Below are positions 1 through 9,366 of a stretch of DNA of 64,000 nucleotides, piece after piece. The translations under genes were made by a program, and so were the position numbers. The stretch spans positions 1 to 64,000 of the forward strand of contig JAICKA010000002.1 in the NCBI GenBank assembly GCA_025928185.1. Direction: 5' to 3'. Each line of letters starts with the position of its first letter. Position 1 is the stretch's first letter. Source of the DNA: Gemmatimonadaceae bacterium (GTDB taxonomy: Bacteria > Gemmatimonadota > Gemmatimonadetes > Gemmatimonadales > Gemmatimonadaceae). Under the pieces are notes generated by a model. It did not search any database, was not told the origin of the DNA, and was given only the letters and a program-made list of their open reading frames with translations.

Positions 1-2901
1 ACGACTGTCCAGTGCTCCGCCGCGCTCGAGCCGCTCGCGCACCGATGCCATCGGATGTCCATGGATGCTCATGCCCACGGCGTGATAATCCAGAAACACC
101 AATTGCTCTGTCGTGATCGGCACGGGATCGTGCGACGTCACGGGCGCCGGCGCGAGCGGCAACACGTCGCCGCTCGCCCGCAGTCCCTCCCACGCCGCAC
201 GCCGCCGATCGGGCGCCCACGCGGCGAAGGCATCCGCCTGCGCGAACGCCAGCACGTCGCTCCGCACGAGCTTCGCACGCTGCACCACGTCGGCAATTGA
301 CGCGAACGGCGCCTGCGCGCGCGCGGCACGCAACGCGTCGATCACCGGATCGCCCACGCCGCGCACGAAGCGCCAGCCCACCCGCAGCGCCGGCCGCGCC
401 GCATCCTCCGTCTCCTCGGCCGTGCACTCCCAATCGCCGTGCGCGAGGCACGGCGGCCGCACGTCGACGCCGTGCCGCCGCGCGTCGTGTACCAGCGTCG
501 ACACGGGATAGAAGCCCATCGGCTGCGCGTTCAGCAGGCCGATGAAGAACTCCGTCGGATGGTGCGCCTTGAGATACGACGTCGCATACGCGATCAGCGC
601 GAAGCTCCAGGCGTGTGATTCAGGAAATCCATAATTCGCGAAGCTCAAGAGATCGTCGCAGATCTGGCTCGCCTTCGCTTCGCTCAACGGCGCGATCTCG
701 CCGACCGCCGCGCGCGCCAGCATCGCCTGTTTCAACCCGACCAGCGCCGCTTCGAGCTTTCCCTTCTTCCGGATGTTGCCCATCGTGCGGCGCAGCGCGT
801 CCGCCTCGCCGCCGCTGTAGCCGCCGAGGCGCATCGCGATCGCCATCGCCTGTTCCTGGAAGATCGGAATGCCCTGCGTGCGATGCAGGATCGTCTCGAG
901 ATCGGGATGCGGATACGTCACCGGTTCGCGCCCGAGCCGCCGCTCCGTGTACGGATTCACGAAGCTCGCCTGGATCGGCCCGGGCCGGATCAGCGCCACC
1001 TGCACGACGAGGTCGTACAGATGATCGGGCTTCGTGTGCAGGATCGAGTTGATCTGCGCGCGGCTCTCGATCTGGAACGTGCCGATCGTCTCGCCGCGCT
1101 GAATCAGCTCGTATGTCGCCGGATCGGGTTCGCGCACGGCGTACAGCTCCGGACGTTCGCCCGTGCGCCGCTCGATCCAGTCATACGCGATGCGCACCAT
1201 GCTCAACGCGCCGAGTCCGAGGAAGTCGAACTTCGGCACGCCGATCATGTCGAGATCGTCCTTGTCGAACTGAATGATCGTTCGACCCATCGTCGTTTGC
1301 TCGACGGGCAGATAATCGCCGAGCGGTGCGGCCGAGAGCACGAAGCCGCCGACGTGCGTCGAGCGGAGCCGCGCCAGTCCTTCGAAACCCTCGAGCGCGG
1401 TGAGCAGGGCGCGGCCGCGCGCGTTCGTCAGGTCGATGTCGTGGGCCGCCGCCAGCTCGCGCACGCGCTCCAGACAATCGCTCGGCTCGTGCCCGTGCAC
1501 GCGTTTCGAGATCGCGAATGCCTGGGCGACGGGATAGCCGAGCGCGCGCATCGCGTCCTGCACCGCGGTCGGCGCGTGATAGCACTGCGTCACCGCCGTG
1601 ATTGCCGCGTGCGCGCGATCGTAGTGCGCGTACATGTAGTCGAGCACTTCCTCGCGTCGCTCGTGTTCGAAGTCGACGTCGATGTCCGGCGGCTCCGACT
1701 TGCCGTCGACCCGCGCCTCGGACAGAAAGCGTTCGAACAACAGGCCGTGCTTGATCGGATCGACCGCCGTGATGCCGAGGCAGAAGGCGACGGCGGAATT
1801 CGCCGCGCTGCCGCGGCCCTGACAGAGAATCCCCTTGCTGCGCGCGAACCGCACGGCATCCGCCATGACGAGAAAGAATCCGGGGAAGCCCAGTCTCCCG
1901 ATCAGCTCCAGCTCGTGCTCGATCTGTTCGCGCTGCGACGGCGTGATCTCGCCCCACCGTTCGCGCGCGCCCTCGTACGCCAGCGTGCGCAGCACCTCGT
2001 TGTCACCGCGCTGTTCGGCGTCGGCGCCGAGCTTTGCCTTGCGGAAGTCGGGCAGGGGAGGACGCATCCAGTCGAGCAGAAAGCCCGTGCACTCCTCGGC
2101 GATGCGCACGGTCTCGCGCAATCCTTCCTCGCGTCCGCGCCAGCGCCGCGCCATGTCGGTGGGCGACAACAGGCGCCACTCGCCATTCGGGTGCAGCAGT
2201 CCGCGCGACGCGGCGGTGTCGATGTCGAGATCGTAGCGGAGCGCCGTGAGCATGTCGTGCACGAGCCGGCCGCGATCGTCCACGTAGCGCGGATCCTGGG
2301 TCGGCACCCACGGCACCTGCTGCTCTTCGGCGAGACGAATCAGCTCCGCGGCGAGTGCGGCCTCGTGTCCGCCTGTATGATGGAGCTGCACCTCGATCGC
2401 GAGGGTGCTTGGAAAAAGCTCACGCCAGCGATCGAGGCAGCGCACGGCGTCGTACTCGCGGCCGGCGCGCACGAGCGACGCCAGGTTGCCCGATGGCGGT
2501 CCGGTGAGCGCATGCAATCCCTGCGCGTGCTCGGCGAGCTGCGCCCACGTGATCTTCGGCCGGCCGCGCTGCTTGCCCTGTCTCTTCTTGTCCCACGCGT
2601 CCCACTGGCCAACGCGCGCCAGCGTGACGAGCGCGGCGAGATTGCGATAGCCCTCCTGGGTGCGCGCGAGGAACGCCGCCGGCCGTCCGTCGACAACGAG
2701 CTCCGCGCCGACGATCGGCCGCACGGGCGTGGGCAGCGTCATCGCCTCGGTGGCGAAGCGCGTGATGCCGCCTAGGTCGGCGGTATCAGTAATTCCTAAA
2801 TGCGTGTAGCCGAGCGACGCGGCGTGCGCCGCCAGCGACTCGGCCGAAACCGCTCCGTCCGAGAAGGAGAAGCAGGTGTGCGCGCGCAGCTCGACGTACA
2901 C
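1..2901 (-). CDS. dnaE2: Error-prone DNA polymerase DnaE2 (ImuC), C-terminus cut by window edge
   Basis: This is a C-family DNA polymerase alpha subunit that carries out error-prone translesion synthesis with ImuB in the SOS mutasome. About 967 codons are visible. The N-terminus reads VYVELRAHTCFSFSDGA, a PHP-domain start, and PDIDVDF at about residues 405-411 is the catalytic aspartate motif of the family. DnaE2 proteins are usually about 1050 residues, so roughly 100 are missing to the left. I chose the GTG at 2901 because it follows the imuB stop by 3 bases and gives the canonical MYVELRxH start. An ordinary replicative DnaE is unlikely because of the imuA-imuB context. Confidence 0.93.
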   Translation of the reverse strand, partial: MYVELRAHTCFSFSDGAVSAESLAAHAASLGYTHLGITDTADLGGITRFATEAMTLPTPVRPIVGAELVVDGRPAAFLARTQEGYRNLAALVTLARVGQWDAWDKKRQGKQRGRPKITWAQLAEHAQGLHALTGPPSGNLASLVRAGREYDAVRCLDRWRELFPSTLAIEVQLHHTGGHEAALAAELIRLAEEQQVPWVPTQDPRYVDDRGRLVHDMLTALRYDLDIDTAASRGLLHPNGEWRLLSPTDMARRWRGREEGLRETVRIAEECTGFLLDWMRPPLPDFRKAKLGADAEQRGDNEVLRTLAYEGARERWGEITPSQREQIEHELELIGRLGFPGFFLVMADAVRFARSKGILCQGRGSAANSAVAFCLGITAVDPIKHGLLFERFLSEARVDGKSEPPDIDVDFEHERREEVLDYMYAHYDRAHAAITAVTQCYHAPTAVQDAMRALGYPVAQAFAISKRVHGHEPSDCLERVRELAAAHDIDLTNARGRALLTALEGFEGLARLRSTHVGGFVLSAAPLGDYLPVEQTTMGRTIIQFDKDDLDMIGVPKFDFLGLGALSMVRIAYDWIERRTGERPELYAVREPDPATYELIQRGETIGTFQIESRAQINSILHTKPDHLYDLVVQVALIRPGPIQASFVNPYTERRLGREPVTYPHPDLETILHRTQGIPIFQEQAMAIAMRLGGYSGGEADALRRTMGNIRKKGKLEAALVGLKQAMLARAAVGEIAPLSEAKASQICDDLLSFANYGFPESHAWSFALIAYATSYLKAHHPTEFFIGLLNAQPMGFYPVSTLVHDARRHGVDVRPPCLAHGDWECTAEETEDAARPALRVGWRFVRGVGDPVIDALRAARAQAPFASIADVVQRAKLVRSDVLAFAQADAFAAWAPDRRRAAWEGLRASGDVLPLAPAPVTSHDPVPITTEQLVFLDYHAVGMSIHGHPMASVRERLERGGALDSR

Positions 2902-2904
2902 GCG

Positions 2905-4200
2905 TCAATCCCACCAGCCGTGCAGGAACCAGTCGGACGACTGCTGCCGCTCGTCGTGATAGAGCCAGACCATCATGCCGTCTTCGCGGACGCAGCGGAA
3001 ATACTCGCGCGAGTATGCGCCGGCCCATTGGCCGCCCGACACGCGGTCCGGCCCCGCGGCTTCGACGATCGAGTGCCACTCGTTGCCTTCCATGTAGCGC
3101 ACCGGCACGTCGTGATCGCGCCGCGGCTCAGTATCGACCGTCACGACCTTCGGCGTCGGCAGGAGTTGCAGCGTGAGCGATGGGGCGACTGTGGGTGACT
3201 CGGCAACTACCCTCTGTCCTTTCGCCTCTCGCCTCTTCCATTGGGTCTTCACTTCCACCAGGGGATGCATCGAGTTCGCCGGCTCGACGACCACGTCGCC
3301 CTGATCGTCGGTGAGCTGCACGATCGCGTGCTCGACCATCGGCTCGCTGGCAAAGCCGCGGTCGAACAGGTCGCCCTGCGGACCGTCGTTCCCCGTGACC
3401 GACTCGACGCGCAGTGCGACGCCGGTCACCGCTTCGGGCAGCGTGATGGTGTCGAGCGCCTCGCGCACGAGGCGCATCCAGCGCTTCTGCTCCGTGCTCG
3501 GCCGCGACGAGCGGATCACGTGCGTGCGCTGCGTGCGGTTGCCGAGCGAGAAGACGAGCGCCATCTCGCGGGCGCGCTCGCCGCGCGCGACGAGCGACGT
3601 GCACACCGTGCCGGCGAGCGAATTGATGACGAACAGCAGCCGCTCGGGATCCTTCAGGCCGTACTCCACCCACTCGAGCGACGCGCTCGGCAGCGCTCGT
3701 GCGGGAACTCTAAAGAGCCACCGAGGGTCTTCGGCGCGGGCGCGCTCCCAGAGCCGCACGCCGGCGACACCGAGCCGGACCTCGATCGATTCGGCGTCGA
3801 GCGCGGCGAGCGCGCCGCACGTCTCGATGCCGAGTCCCTGGAGCAGATCGGCAAGGTCTTCGTCCGGCGTGAGCACGGCGAGCGGATGCGGCGCGATGAA
3901 CGCGCGGTCCTGCCCGGGCCGGACGATGACGAGCGGCACCGTGCTCTGCGTCGCCGCGACTTCGGCGGCGACCGGCGTCAGCGCCACACCGGCATGAGTA
4001 TTCTCGAAACCGTAGGCGGCGGCGACGCGCTGCATCGCCTCGGCGAGCTGGCCGCCGTGCAGGCCGCGCGCATCGCCCCACACCAGGCCGCGCTCGCCCA
4101 CGGCGACGCGCGGCGCGTGCGCGAGCAGGCCGGCGACGAGGTCAGCGGGGAAGTCCGCGCCGGTCGGCCAGCGCGGATTCCAGAGACAGACGTAGCTCAT
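2905..4200 (-). CDS. imuB: ImuB, catalytically inactive Y-family polymerase-like mutasome subunit
   Basis: The 431-residue protein acts as the hub that links DnaE2 to the sliding clamp during induced mutagenesis. The start MSYVCLWNPRWP is typical of ImuB, and no DinB-type acidic catalytic residues are visible near the N-terminus. Residues 275-279 read QGDLF, which fits the beta-clamp-binding pentamer. The protein ends WFLHGWWD, like other ImuB tails. The start at 4200 lies 59 bases inside imuA; the longer open frame upstream is only the imuA shadow. It sits between imuA and dnaE2, so one SOS-type operon is likely. Confidence 0.9.
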   Translation of the reverse strand: MSYVCLWNPRWPTGADFPADLVAGLLAHAPRVAVGERGLVWGDARGLHGGQLAEAMQRVAAAYGFENTHAGVALTPVAAEVAATQSTVPLVIVRPGQDRAFIAPHPLAVLTPDEDLADLLQGLGIETCGALAALDAESIEVRLGVAGVRLWERARAEDPRWLFRVPARALPSASLEWVEYGLKDPERLLFVINSLAGTVCTSLVARGERAREMALVFSLGNRTQRTHVIRSSRPSTEQKRWMRLVREALDTITLPEAVTGVALRVESVTGNDGPQGDLFDRGFASEPMVEHAIVQLTDDQGDVVVEPANSMHPLVEVKTQWKRREAKGQRVVAESPTVAPSLTLQLLPTPKVVTVDTEPRRDHDVPVRYMEGNEWHSIVEAAGPDRVSGGQWAGAYSREYFRCVREDGMMVWLYHDERQQSSDWFLHGWWD

Positions 4201-4870
4201 GATGCATGACCGGAATGGGAAAGTCCGCGTGCGCGTTCCAGCCGACCGCGCGCGCGCTGACGCGCACCGTCGCGTCCTGCGCCTCGGCGGGATCGCCGAA
4301 CGGCGTGCGACGCCAGCGATAGCGGAGCAGGTGTGACGTGAGGCGGAGGCTGGCCATGGACGCCGACGAGCCGACGGTGACGAGCGCGCTGCCGCCTTCG
4401 CGCGCGGCGCGCGTGAGGCGCACGGTCTCCGTGCCCTGCGGCTCGGCGCCGGCCAATATGAGAAGTGAAAAGCCGCCGCAGCGCAGCAGCTCTTCGGCGG
4501 CGCGCAGCGCGTGGATGCGGGATTTCGGGCGAATGAGGTAGAGTCCCTCGCTCGTCGCGCCGGCGTCGCCCACGCCGGCCACGCGCGTCCAGGATGCGCC
4601 GGCGATGGTGTTGTCGCCGTCGACCCAGGCCGCGCGCTCGCCGGCCGCGACGGCCGAGTCGCAGGCGGCGCGGAGGATGGCGGTGGCGCCGCCGTGCGGC
4701 GCCCAGACGGAGAGTCGTCCGCGCGGCAGCCCGCCGTTGGGCAGGACGCGATCGAGGGCGCCGATGCCGGTGGCGACCTGTTCGGTGGTCTGCGCGCCGC
4801 CGGTGAGCGGTGCCGCGTTGGGGAAGCGCTCCTGGATGAGCGCGCGAAGAGCGGCGACTGAGGTTGGCAT
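4142..4870 (-). CDS. imuA: ImuA, RecA-like mutasome accessory protein
   Basis: The 242-residue protein belongs to the ImuA/SulA-related RecA-like family that accompanies ImuB and DnaE2. It shows the RecA-like segment GIGALDRVLPNGGLPRGRL at about residues 35-53, followed by a degenerate Walker A region, APHGGATA, around residues 58-65. The start MPTSVAALRAL at 4870 was preferred over an in-frame ATG at 4939 because the extra 23 residues look non-conserved. A weak promoter (TTGCTT, 15-base spacer, TATAGC at 4909-4883) would put the transcript start only about 6 bases before this ATG. I did not see a clear LexA box. Confidence 0.82.
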   Translation of the reverse strand: MPTSVAALRALIQERFPNAAPLTGGAQTTEQVATGIGALDRVLPNGGLPRGRLSVWAPHGGATAILRAACDSAVAAGERAAWVDGDNTIAGASWTRVAGVGDAGATSEGLYLIRPKSRIHALRAAEELLRCGGFSLLILAGAEPQGTETVRLTRAAREGGSALVTVGSSASMASLRLTSHLLRYRWRRTPFGDPAEAQDATVRVSARAVGWNAHADFPIPVMHHELRLSLESALADRRGLPR

Positions 4871-4964
4871 TGGGGCGAAGAAGCTATACCGAATAAAATC
4901 CGAAAGCAAGAAGGAGTCCACATTTTTCACCTCGATCAAACGCCTCTCGCAGAAATGTGATCTC

Positions 4965-4993
4965 TTGCTTCCGAAGGTCGGAGTTCTTATATG
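4965..4993 (+). promoter_or_regulatory. Sigma-70-type promoter of the padR-ADOP operon
   Basis: TTGCTT at 4965-4970 and TATATG at 4988-4993 are separated by exactly 17 bases. The predicted transcript start near 5000 lies inside the palindrome at 4988-5008, and padR starts at 5019 without a strong Shine-Dalgarno sequence. Confidence 0.55.
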
Positions 4994-5008
4994 TGGAAGT
5001 CACATATA
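4988..5008. promoter_or_regulatory. Putative PadR operator, perfect inverted repeat
   Basis: TATATGTG, a 5-base spacer and CACATATA form a perfect 8-bp inverted repeat. AT-rich palindromes of this kind are known PadR-family operators. It covers the -10 box, so binding would block RNA polymerase and give autorepression of padR and the permease. Confidence 0.65.
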
Positions 5009-5018
5009 TCGGCCAACC

Positions 5019-5351
5019 ATGCTGACACCCGAATTGAAAAAGGGCAGTGCCGAGTTTCTGATTCTCTCATTGCTCGAGGCGGAGCCGCGGCATGGCTACG
5101 AGCTGTCGAAGCTGATCGAGAGTCGCTCGCGCGGCGCGCTGACGTTTCACGTCGCGTCGCTGTACCCGCTGCTCTATCGCATGGAGGAGCGCGGCTGGAT
5201 CGCGGGCCGCTGGGTGGAGAAAGCCGGTCAGCGGCGACGGCGCTACTACACGATCACGGACATCGGGCGGACGACGCTCGACGCGCAGCGCCGGAGCTGG
5301 CGCGAGTTCGTCGAGGCGATCACCAGCATCACGGGGCTGCGCCATGCCTGA
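5019..5351 (+). CDS. PadR-family transcriptional regulator
   Basis: The 110-residue protein is a short winged-helix repressor of the PadR family. Visible signatures are KGSAEFLILSLLEAEPRHGYEL near the N-terminus, ASLYPLLYRMEERGWI in the recognition helix/wing, and RRRYYTITDIGRTTL. The start at 5019 was chosen because the family begins directly before the LKKGSAEFL segment; the longer open frame overlaps imuA. The stop overlaps the start of the ADOP permease by 8 bases, so the two are translationally coupled. PadR-ADOP pairs are a recurring arrangement in acidobacteria and relatives. Confidence 0.92.
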   Translation: MLTPELKKGSAEFLILSLLEAEPRHGYELSKLIESRSRGALTFHVASLYPLLYRMEERGWIAGRWVEKAGQRRRRYYTITDIGRTTLDAQRRSWREFVEAITSITGLRHA

Positions 5352-8151
5352 CGCATTCGATTGGAGCGCCGAGCTGCGCGCGCGGCTCGCGAAGGCCGAG
5401 CTGGATCCGGCGCGCGAGGCGGAGATCGTCGACGAGCTGGCGCAGCATCTCGAGGATCAGTGCGCGGAGTTGATGGGTGGTGGGAGAACGATCGAGCAAG
5501 CGCGACGCGAGCTGCTCGCGCAGCTGGACGATCCGGCGTCGGGTTTTCCGGATCGATTGCTGGAGCGGCATTGGGCGGTGCGGACTGCGACACCGGCGCG
5601 ACTCGGGGGACGGCCCACAGCGCGCGGGATGCTCGCGTCGATCTGGTACGATCTCCGGTACGGCGCGCGCGGGCTGGCGCGTGCGCCGGGGATGACGGCG
5701 GTGATCGTGCTGTCGCTCGGCGTCGTGATCGGGGCGAATACGGCGATTTTCGGATTGCTGGACGCGCTGCTGCTTCGGCCGTTGCCGCTGCCGCATCCGG
5801 AGCAGCTGGTGACGCTCAGGCCAATGAATAACGGCTACAAGGCGGAGCTGTACTACTCCGATTATCAAACGCTCATACGCACGCCTGGGCTGCCAAAGAT
5901 CGAAGGGTATAGTTTCGATCCGGCCATCGTGGCGACCGGAACTGACACGACGGATCTTTGGGTCGAATCGGTAACCGGCGGCTACTTCGATCTGCTCGGC
6001 GCACCGCCGCTCCTTGGCCGCACAGTATTGCGAAATGATGACGCGACGAACTCGCGCGTTGTTGTCGTGTCGGAAGCGTACTGGCGTCAGCACCTTGGTG
6101 GTCGCAACGACGTGATCGGCAAGCCGCTGCTGATCGATGATCAGGAGTATACGCTCATCGGCGTCATGCCGAAGACGTACCATGACGCGTTCTTTGCGCA
6201 TCAGTTCACGATGGCGGTGCCGTTTAGTACAGGTCCGTTCGTCGGTGAAGATCGCACATTGCGCAGCGTTGCGCTGATTGCGCGGCTTCCGCACGGGACG
6301 CGAGATATTGCACTGTCCAGGCGTCTCACGGTTGCCTATCGCCAATGCTGCGTCGAAGCGCCCATTCCGAGTACGGCGATGGCAGCGCCACATCAACCGC
6401 GCACCCTTCCAACCGATCCCCCGATTGGTGCCTTTGGGTTCTGGGAGGACGCGTCCGACACGACACCGCACATCCAGGTCGTCGATGCCAGTCGTGGAAT
6501 TACCTGGCATGTGGACTTCCGAGCCCAGTACCGCCCCGTGCTCCTCGCGATGATGGCGGGAGTGCTTGTCCTTCTGCTCATCGCATGTGCGAACACGAGC
6601 ACGTTGCTGCTAGCGCGCGCTGCCGCACGCCAACGTGAATTCGCGGTTCGGCTATCACTCGGCGCCAGCCGAGCACGCATGCTGCGCCAGCTCATGACGG
6701 AGACGCTGGAGCTCGCGTTGCTCGGCGTTGGGCTTGGCCTCGTGCTCGCGTGGATAGGCACAGTGATGTTGTTGCACGAGTTGCCATCCAACGCGCTGCA
6801 GCTCGGAGATGTCATCGCGTGGCACGTCACCCCCGCAATCCTTGCGTTCACCGTGTTGGTGCTCGTCGGTTGTACGCTCGTCGTCGGGGTGTGGCCGGCA
6901 CGGCGAGCGACGAGTCTCAATCTTCAGAGTGTTCTCAGCGGATCGCAGCGGGCGGCAAGACACGGCCGCCATTGGTCCCCGGAGCGTGTGCTCGCCACGT
7001 TGCAAATCACCATGGCGCTGGTTCTCGCTTCGGCCGCGGCGCTGTTCGTCGCGACGTTGCACAACCTCGAGCGTGGAGACGGCGGATATCACACGCGGCA
7101 GCTCTTGCTTGCCCGTCTCGACCTGCGCTATAGCAGCCTTGCGAAAAATCTGCCAAATGCAGCGCAGACGATGCTCGACGCCGTTCAGCGGCTCCCGGGT
7201 GTCGATGCGGCGTCAATCTCCATTTCGGCTCCGGTTATCAACGACTTATTGGCACAAAGACGCGAGCAAGTCCCAGGGTATGTACCGACGCCGAACGAAC
7301 GACCGCCGCGGTTCAACGCCGTCTCGCCGCGCTTCTTCACGACGACGGGAATTGGTCTGGTCGCCGGTCGGGAGTTCGGCGATCACGACGTCGTCAACAG
7401 TGAACCGGTCGTGATCATCAGTCAGGCATTCGCGCACCATTACTTCAACGGGAAAAATCCGATCGGACGCTCCCTGACCGGAATAGGCCACGATCGGCAT
7501 TCCGCACGGATCATCGGTATCGCGCGCGATGCCCAGTACGACAATTTGCGCGCTGCGCCGACGGCAGTCTGGTATGCGCCGTTGTATCAGGAGCGTCCGA
7601 CAGACGGCATTCCGAGCTTCATCCTCTCCGTCCGGACTGAAATCGATCCCGTGAGCCTTGCAACGTCGGTCCGTCATGCATTGGGACGCGTCGCTTCAGA
7701 TGTGGACATCCGCCAACTCACCTCTGTCGGACAACTTCTCGACGACGCCCTCGCCCGCGAGCGGTTCGCGGCAGGGCTCGCATCGTTCTTCGGCGCGATC
7801 GCTCTCGGTCTTTGCGCGCTTGGGGTCTATGGGGTCATCGCACAGAACGTTGCCGCCCGCACGACCGAGATCGGCGTGCGAATGGCGCTCGGCGCAACCC
7901 CTCGAGATGCGCTCTGGATCGCGATGAGACAGTCGCTCACGATCGCGGGCGTCGGACTCGCCATCGGCATCCCGCTAGCGTTCGCTGCGAATCGTGCGAT
8001 CGACTCACAGCTCTATGGTGTTGCGCCCTCGAACCCCGGGATCATGATGGGCGTAGCCTGCAGTCTCGCAATTGCTGCAGCGCTCGCCGGGCTCCTTCCC
8101 GGCCGCCGAGCGGCGAGTGTCGACCCCGCCGTGGCCCTGCGCGCTGATTAG
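5344..8151 (+). CDS. ADOP-type (duplicated orphan) ABC permease, MacB/FtsX family
   Basis: The 935-residue inner-membrane protein resembles the acidobacterial duplicated orphan permeases. It has a soluble N-terminal prefix (about residues 1-90), a first membrane helix near residue 117 followed by the MacB-type segment ending LLLRPLPLPHPEQL, and a large periplasmic domain. A first FtsX domain follows near residue 400 (LLIACANTSTLLLARA) and a second near residue 815, with the paired motifs REFAVRLSLGASRA and TEIGVRMALGATPRD. No ATPase gene is adjacent, as expected for orphan permeases. The substrate is unknown; efflux or envelope stress roles are possible. Confidence 0.88.
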   Translation: MPDAFDWSAELRARLAKAELDPAREAEIVDELAQHLEDQCAELMGGGRTIEQARRELLAQLDDPASGFPDRLLERHWAVRTATPARLGGRPTARGMLASIWYDLRYGARGLARAPGMTAVIVLSLGVVIGANTAIFGLLDALLLRPLPLPHPEQLVTLRPMNNGYKAELYYSDYQTLIRTPGLPKIEGYSFDPAIVATGTDTTDLWVESVTGGYFDLLGAPPLLGRTVLRNDDATNSRVVVVSEAYWRQHLGGRNDVIGKPLLIDDQEYTLIGVMPKTYHDAFFAHQFTMAVPFSTGPFVGEDRTLRSVALIARLPHGTRDIALSRRLTVAYRQCCVEAPIPSTAMAAPHQPRTLPTDPPIGAFGFWEDASDTTPHIQVVDASRGITWHVDFRAQYRPVLLAMMAGVLVLLLIACANTSTLLLARAAARQREFAVRLSLGASRARMLRQLMTETLELALLGVGLGLVLAWIGTVMLLHELPSNALQLGDVIAWHVTPAILAFTVLVLVGCTLVVGVWPARRATSLNLQSVLSGSQRAARHGRHWSPERVLATLQITMALVLASAAALFVATLHNLERGDGGYHTRQLLLARLDLRYSSLAKNLPNAAQTMLDAVQRLPGVDAASISISAPVINDLLAQRREQVPGYVPTPNERPPRFNAVSPRFFTTTGIGLVAGREFGDHDVVNSEPVVIISQAFAHHYFNGKNPIGRSLTGIGHDRHSARIIGIARDAQYDNLRAAPTAVWYAPLYQERPTDGIPSFILSVRTEIDPVSLATSVRHALGRVASDVDIRQLTSVGQLLDDALARERFAAGLASFFGAIALGLCALGVYGVIAQNVAARTTEIGVRMALGATPRDALWIAMRQSLTIAGVGLAIGIPLAFAANRAIDSQLYGVAPSNPGIMMGVACSLAIAAALAGLLPGRRAASVDPAVALRAD

Positions 8152-8158
8152 CGTTTCG

Positions 8159-9250
8159 TCATCGGTCCGTCATCTCAAGCTCCAACTGCTCCGCTCCCGC
8201 AAACCGCTGCTCGATGACCTCGGGCGCAGAGTCCGGCGCCCGCCCGTAGTGCCCGGTCGTGATCCCGTACTTTGCGCACAGCTCGCGCATCTGCTTCGAC
8301 AACCGCTCGCTGTACGCCTTGCTCACCTTGTGATCGAACGCGTACGTCGCCCGATACCGTTTGGCGAGATGGGGAAACTCCTGCTCGATGAACGGCAGGT
8401 ACCGCGCCCGTGCCGATGACCGGAGCCGGAGCGCGCAGGCGTTCACGTACGACGCGCCGAGCGCCGCCACCCGCTCCACGACGCGCTCCAACTGCTCGGC
8501 GCCGTCGGTGATGCCGGGCAGCACCGGCATCACGTTGATTCCAGTCTCGATGTCGTTCTCGCGCAAGCGACCCAGTGCGCGCAGCCGCGCTCCCGGTGTC
8601 GGCGCGCGCGGCTCGAGGCGGCGCGCCAGCTCGCGGTCGGTCGTGATCAGTGAAAGGTGAATCGACAGCGACGAGTGGCGATTGATCCGCTTCAGTAGAT
8701 CGATGTCGCGCGTGATCAACGGACTCTTCGTGATGATGCACACCGACAGCCCCGGATGCTCGGCCAACACCTCCAGCACCGAGCGCGTGATGCGAAAGCG
8801 TCGCTCGGCGGGTTGGAATGGATCGGTCGCCGTGCCGATCACGATCGTTTCGCCGCGGAGCAGCGCGGTGTGTCGCTCCGAGCCGTGGCGCAACACTTTG
8901 CGCAGCGAATCGGCCGCGTTCTGCTTGACGAAGATGCGCCGCTCGAACGCGAGCCAGGGCGGCATCGTGTCGCGCGCGGTCGTGAGTTCCGTGTGATCGG
9001 GATTCGCCCTCGCGCTGCGGTCGAGCACGTAGCCGTGCGTGTAGCGCGCGTAGCAGTACGCACATCCGAACGCACAGCCGACGTACGGGTTGATCGACCA
9101 GAAGCCCATTCCCGTGGTTTCCGGTCCGTTCAGCACCGAGCGCGCGATGGTTCCGATGTAATGGATGTCCTTCTGCTCGCCGACGATCGGCAGCGGATGC
9201 CCGAGAACGTCCGCGCCGAACAATGCCGCCTGCTCCATGCGTGCTGCCAT
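8159..9250 (-). CDS. Radical SAM protein of the SPL/Rv2578c type
   Basis: The 363-residue protein carries Cys59, Cys63 and Cys66 in the motif CAFGCAYC, a CX3CX2C pattern that binds the radical-SAM 4Fe-4S cluster. The surrounding segments NPYVGCAFGCAYCYAR, GTATDPFQPAE and ITKSPLITRDIDLL match the Rv2578c family, relatives of spore photoproduct lyase found in non-sporulating bacteria. Their substrate is unknown. The start at 9250 fits the conserved length. The gene stands alone, convergent with the ADOP gene (7-base gap). Confidence 0.85.
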   Translation of the reverse strand: MAARMEQAALFGADVLGHPLPIVGEQKDIHYIGTIARSVLNGPETTGMGFWSINPYVGCAFGCAYCYARYTHGYVLDRSARANPDHTELTTARDTMPPWLAFERRIFVKQNAADSLRKVLRHGSERHTALLRGETIVIGTATDPFQPAERRFRITRSVLEVLAEHPGLSVCIITKSPLITRDIDLLKRINRHSSLSIHLSLITTDRELARRLEPRAPTPGARLRALGRLRENDIETGINVMPVLPGITDGAEQLERVVERVAALGASYVNACALRLRSSARARYLPFIEQEFPHLAKRYRATYAFDHKVSKAYSERLSKQMRELCAKYGITTGHYGRAPDSAPEVIEQRFAGAEQLELEMTDR

Positions 9251-9366
9251 CGACCACCGGTCCGGGAACTTCGGATGAGGAGCTTACCGAAGAAATACCG
9301 AAACTGCAAGTCGAACGCCGAGGCGCCGCGATTCGGATTGTGCGACCGCGCGGCACTGACCGCGAA

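Noticed and set aside
883-2775. A 630-codon open frame on the plus strand
   Set aside because: It is antisense to dnaE2, whose catalytic motifs are clear; the frame has no recognisable domain.
4201-4923. N-terminal extension of imuB to 4923
   Set aside because: This part is in the imuB frame but covers the imuA gene in another frame; its Ser/Arg/Pro composition is non-coding, and the conserved ImuB start is at 4200.
5329-6510. A 393-codon open frame on the minus strand
   Set aside because: It runs antisense to the ADOP permease and has no recognisable sequence.
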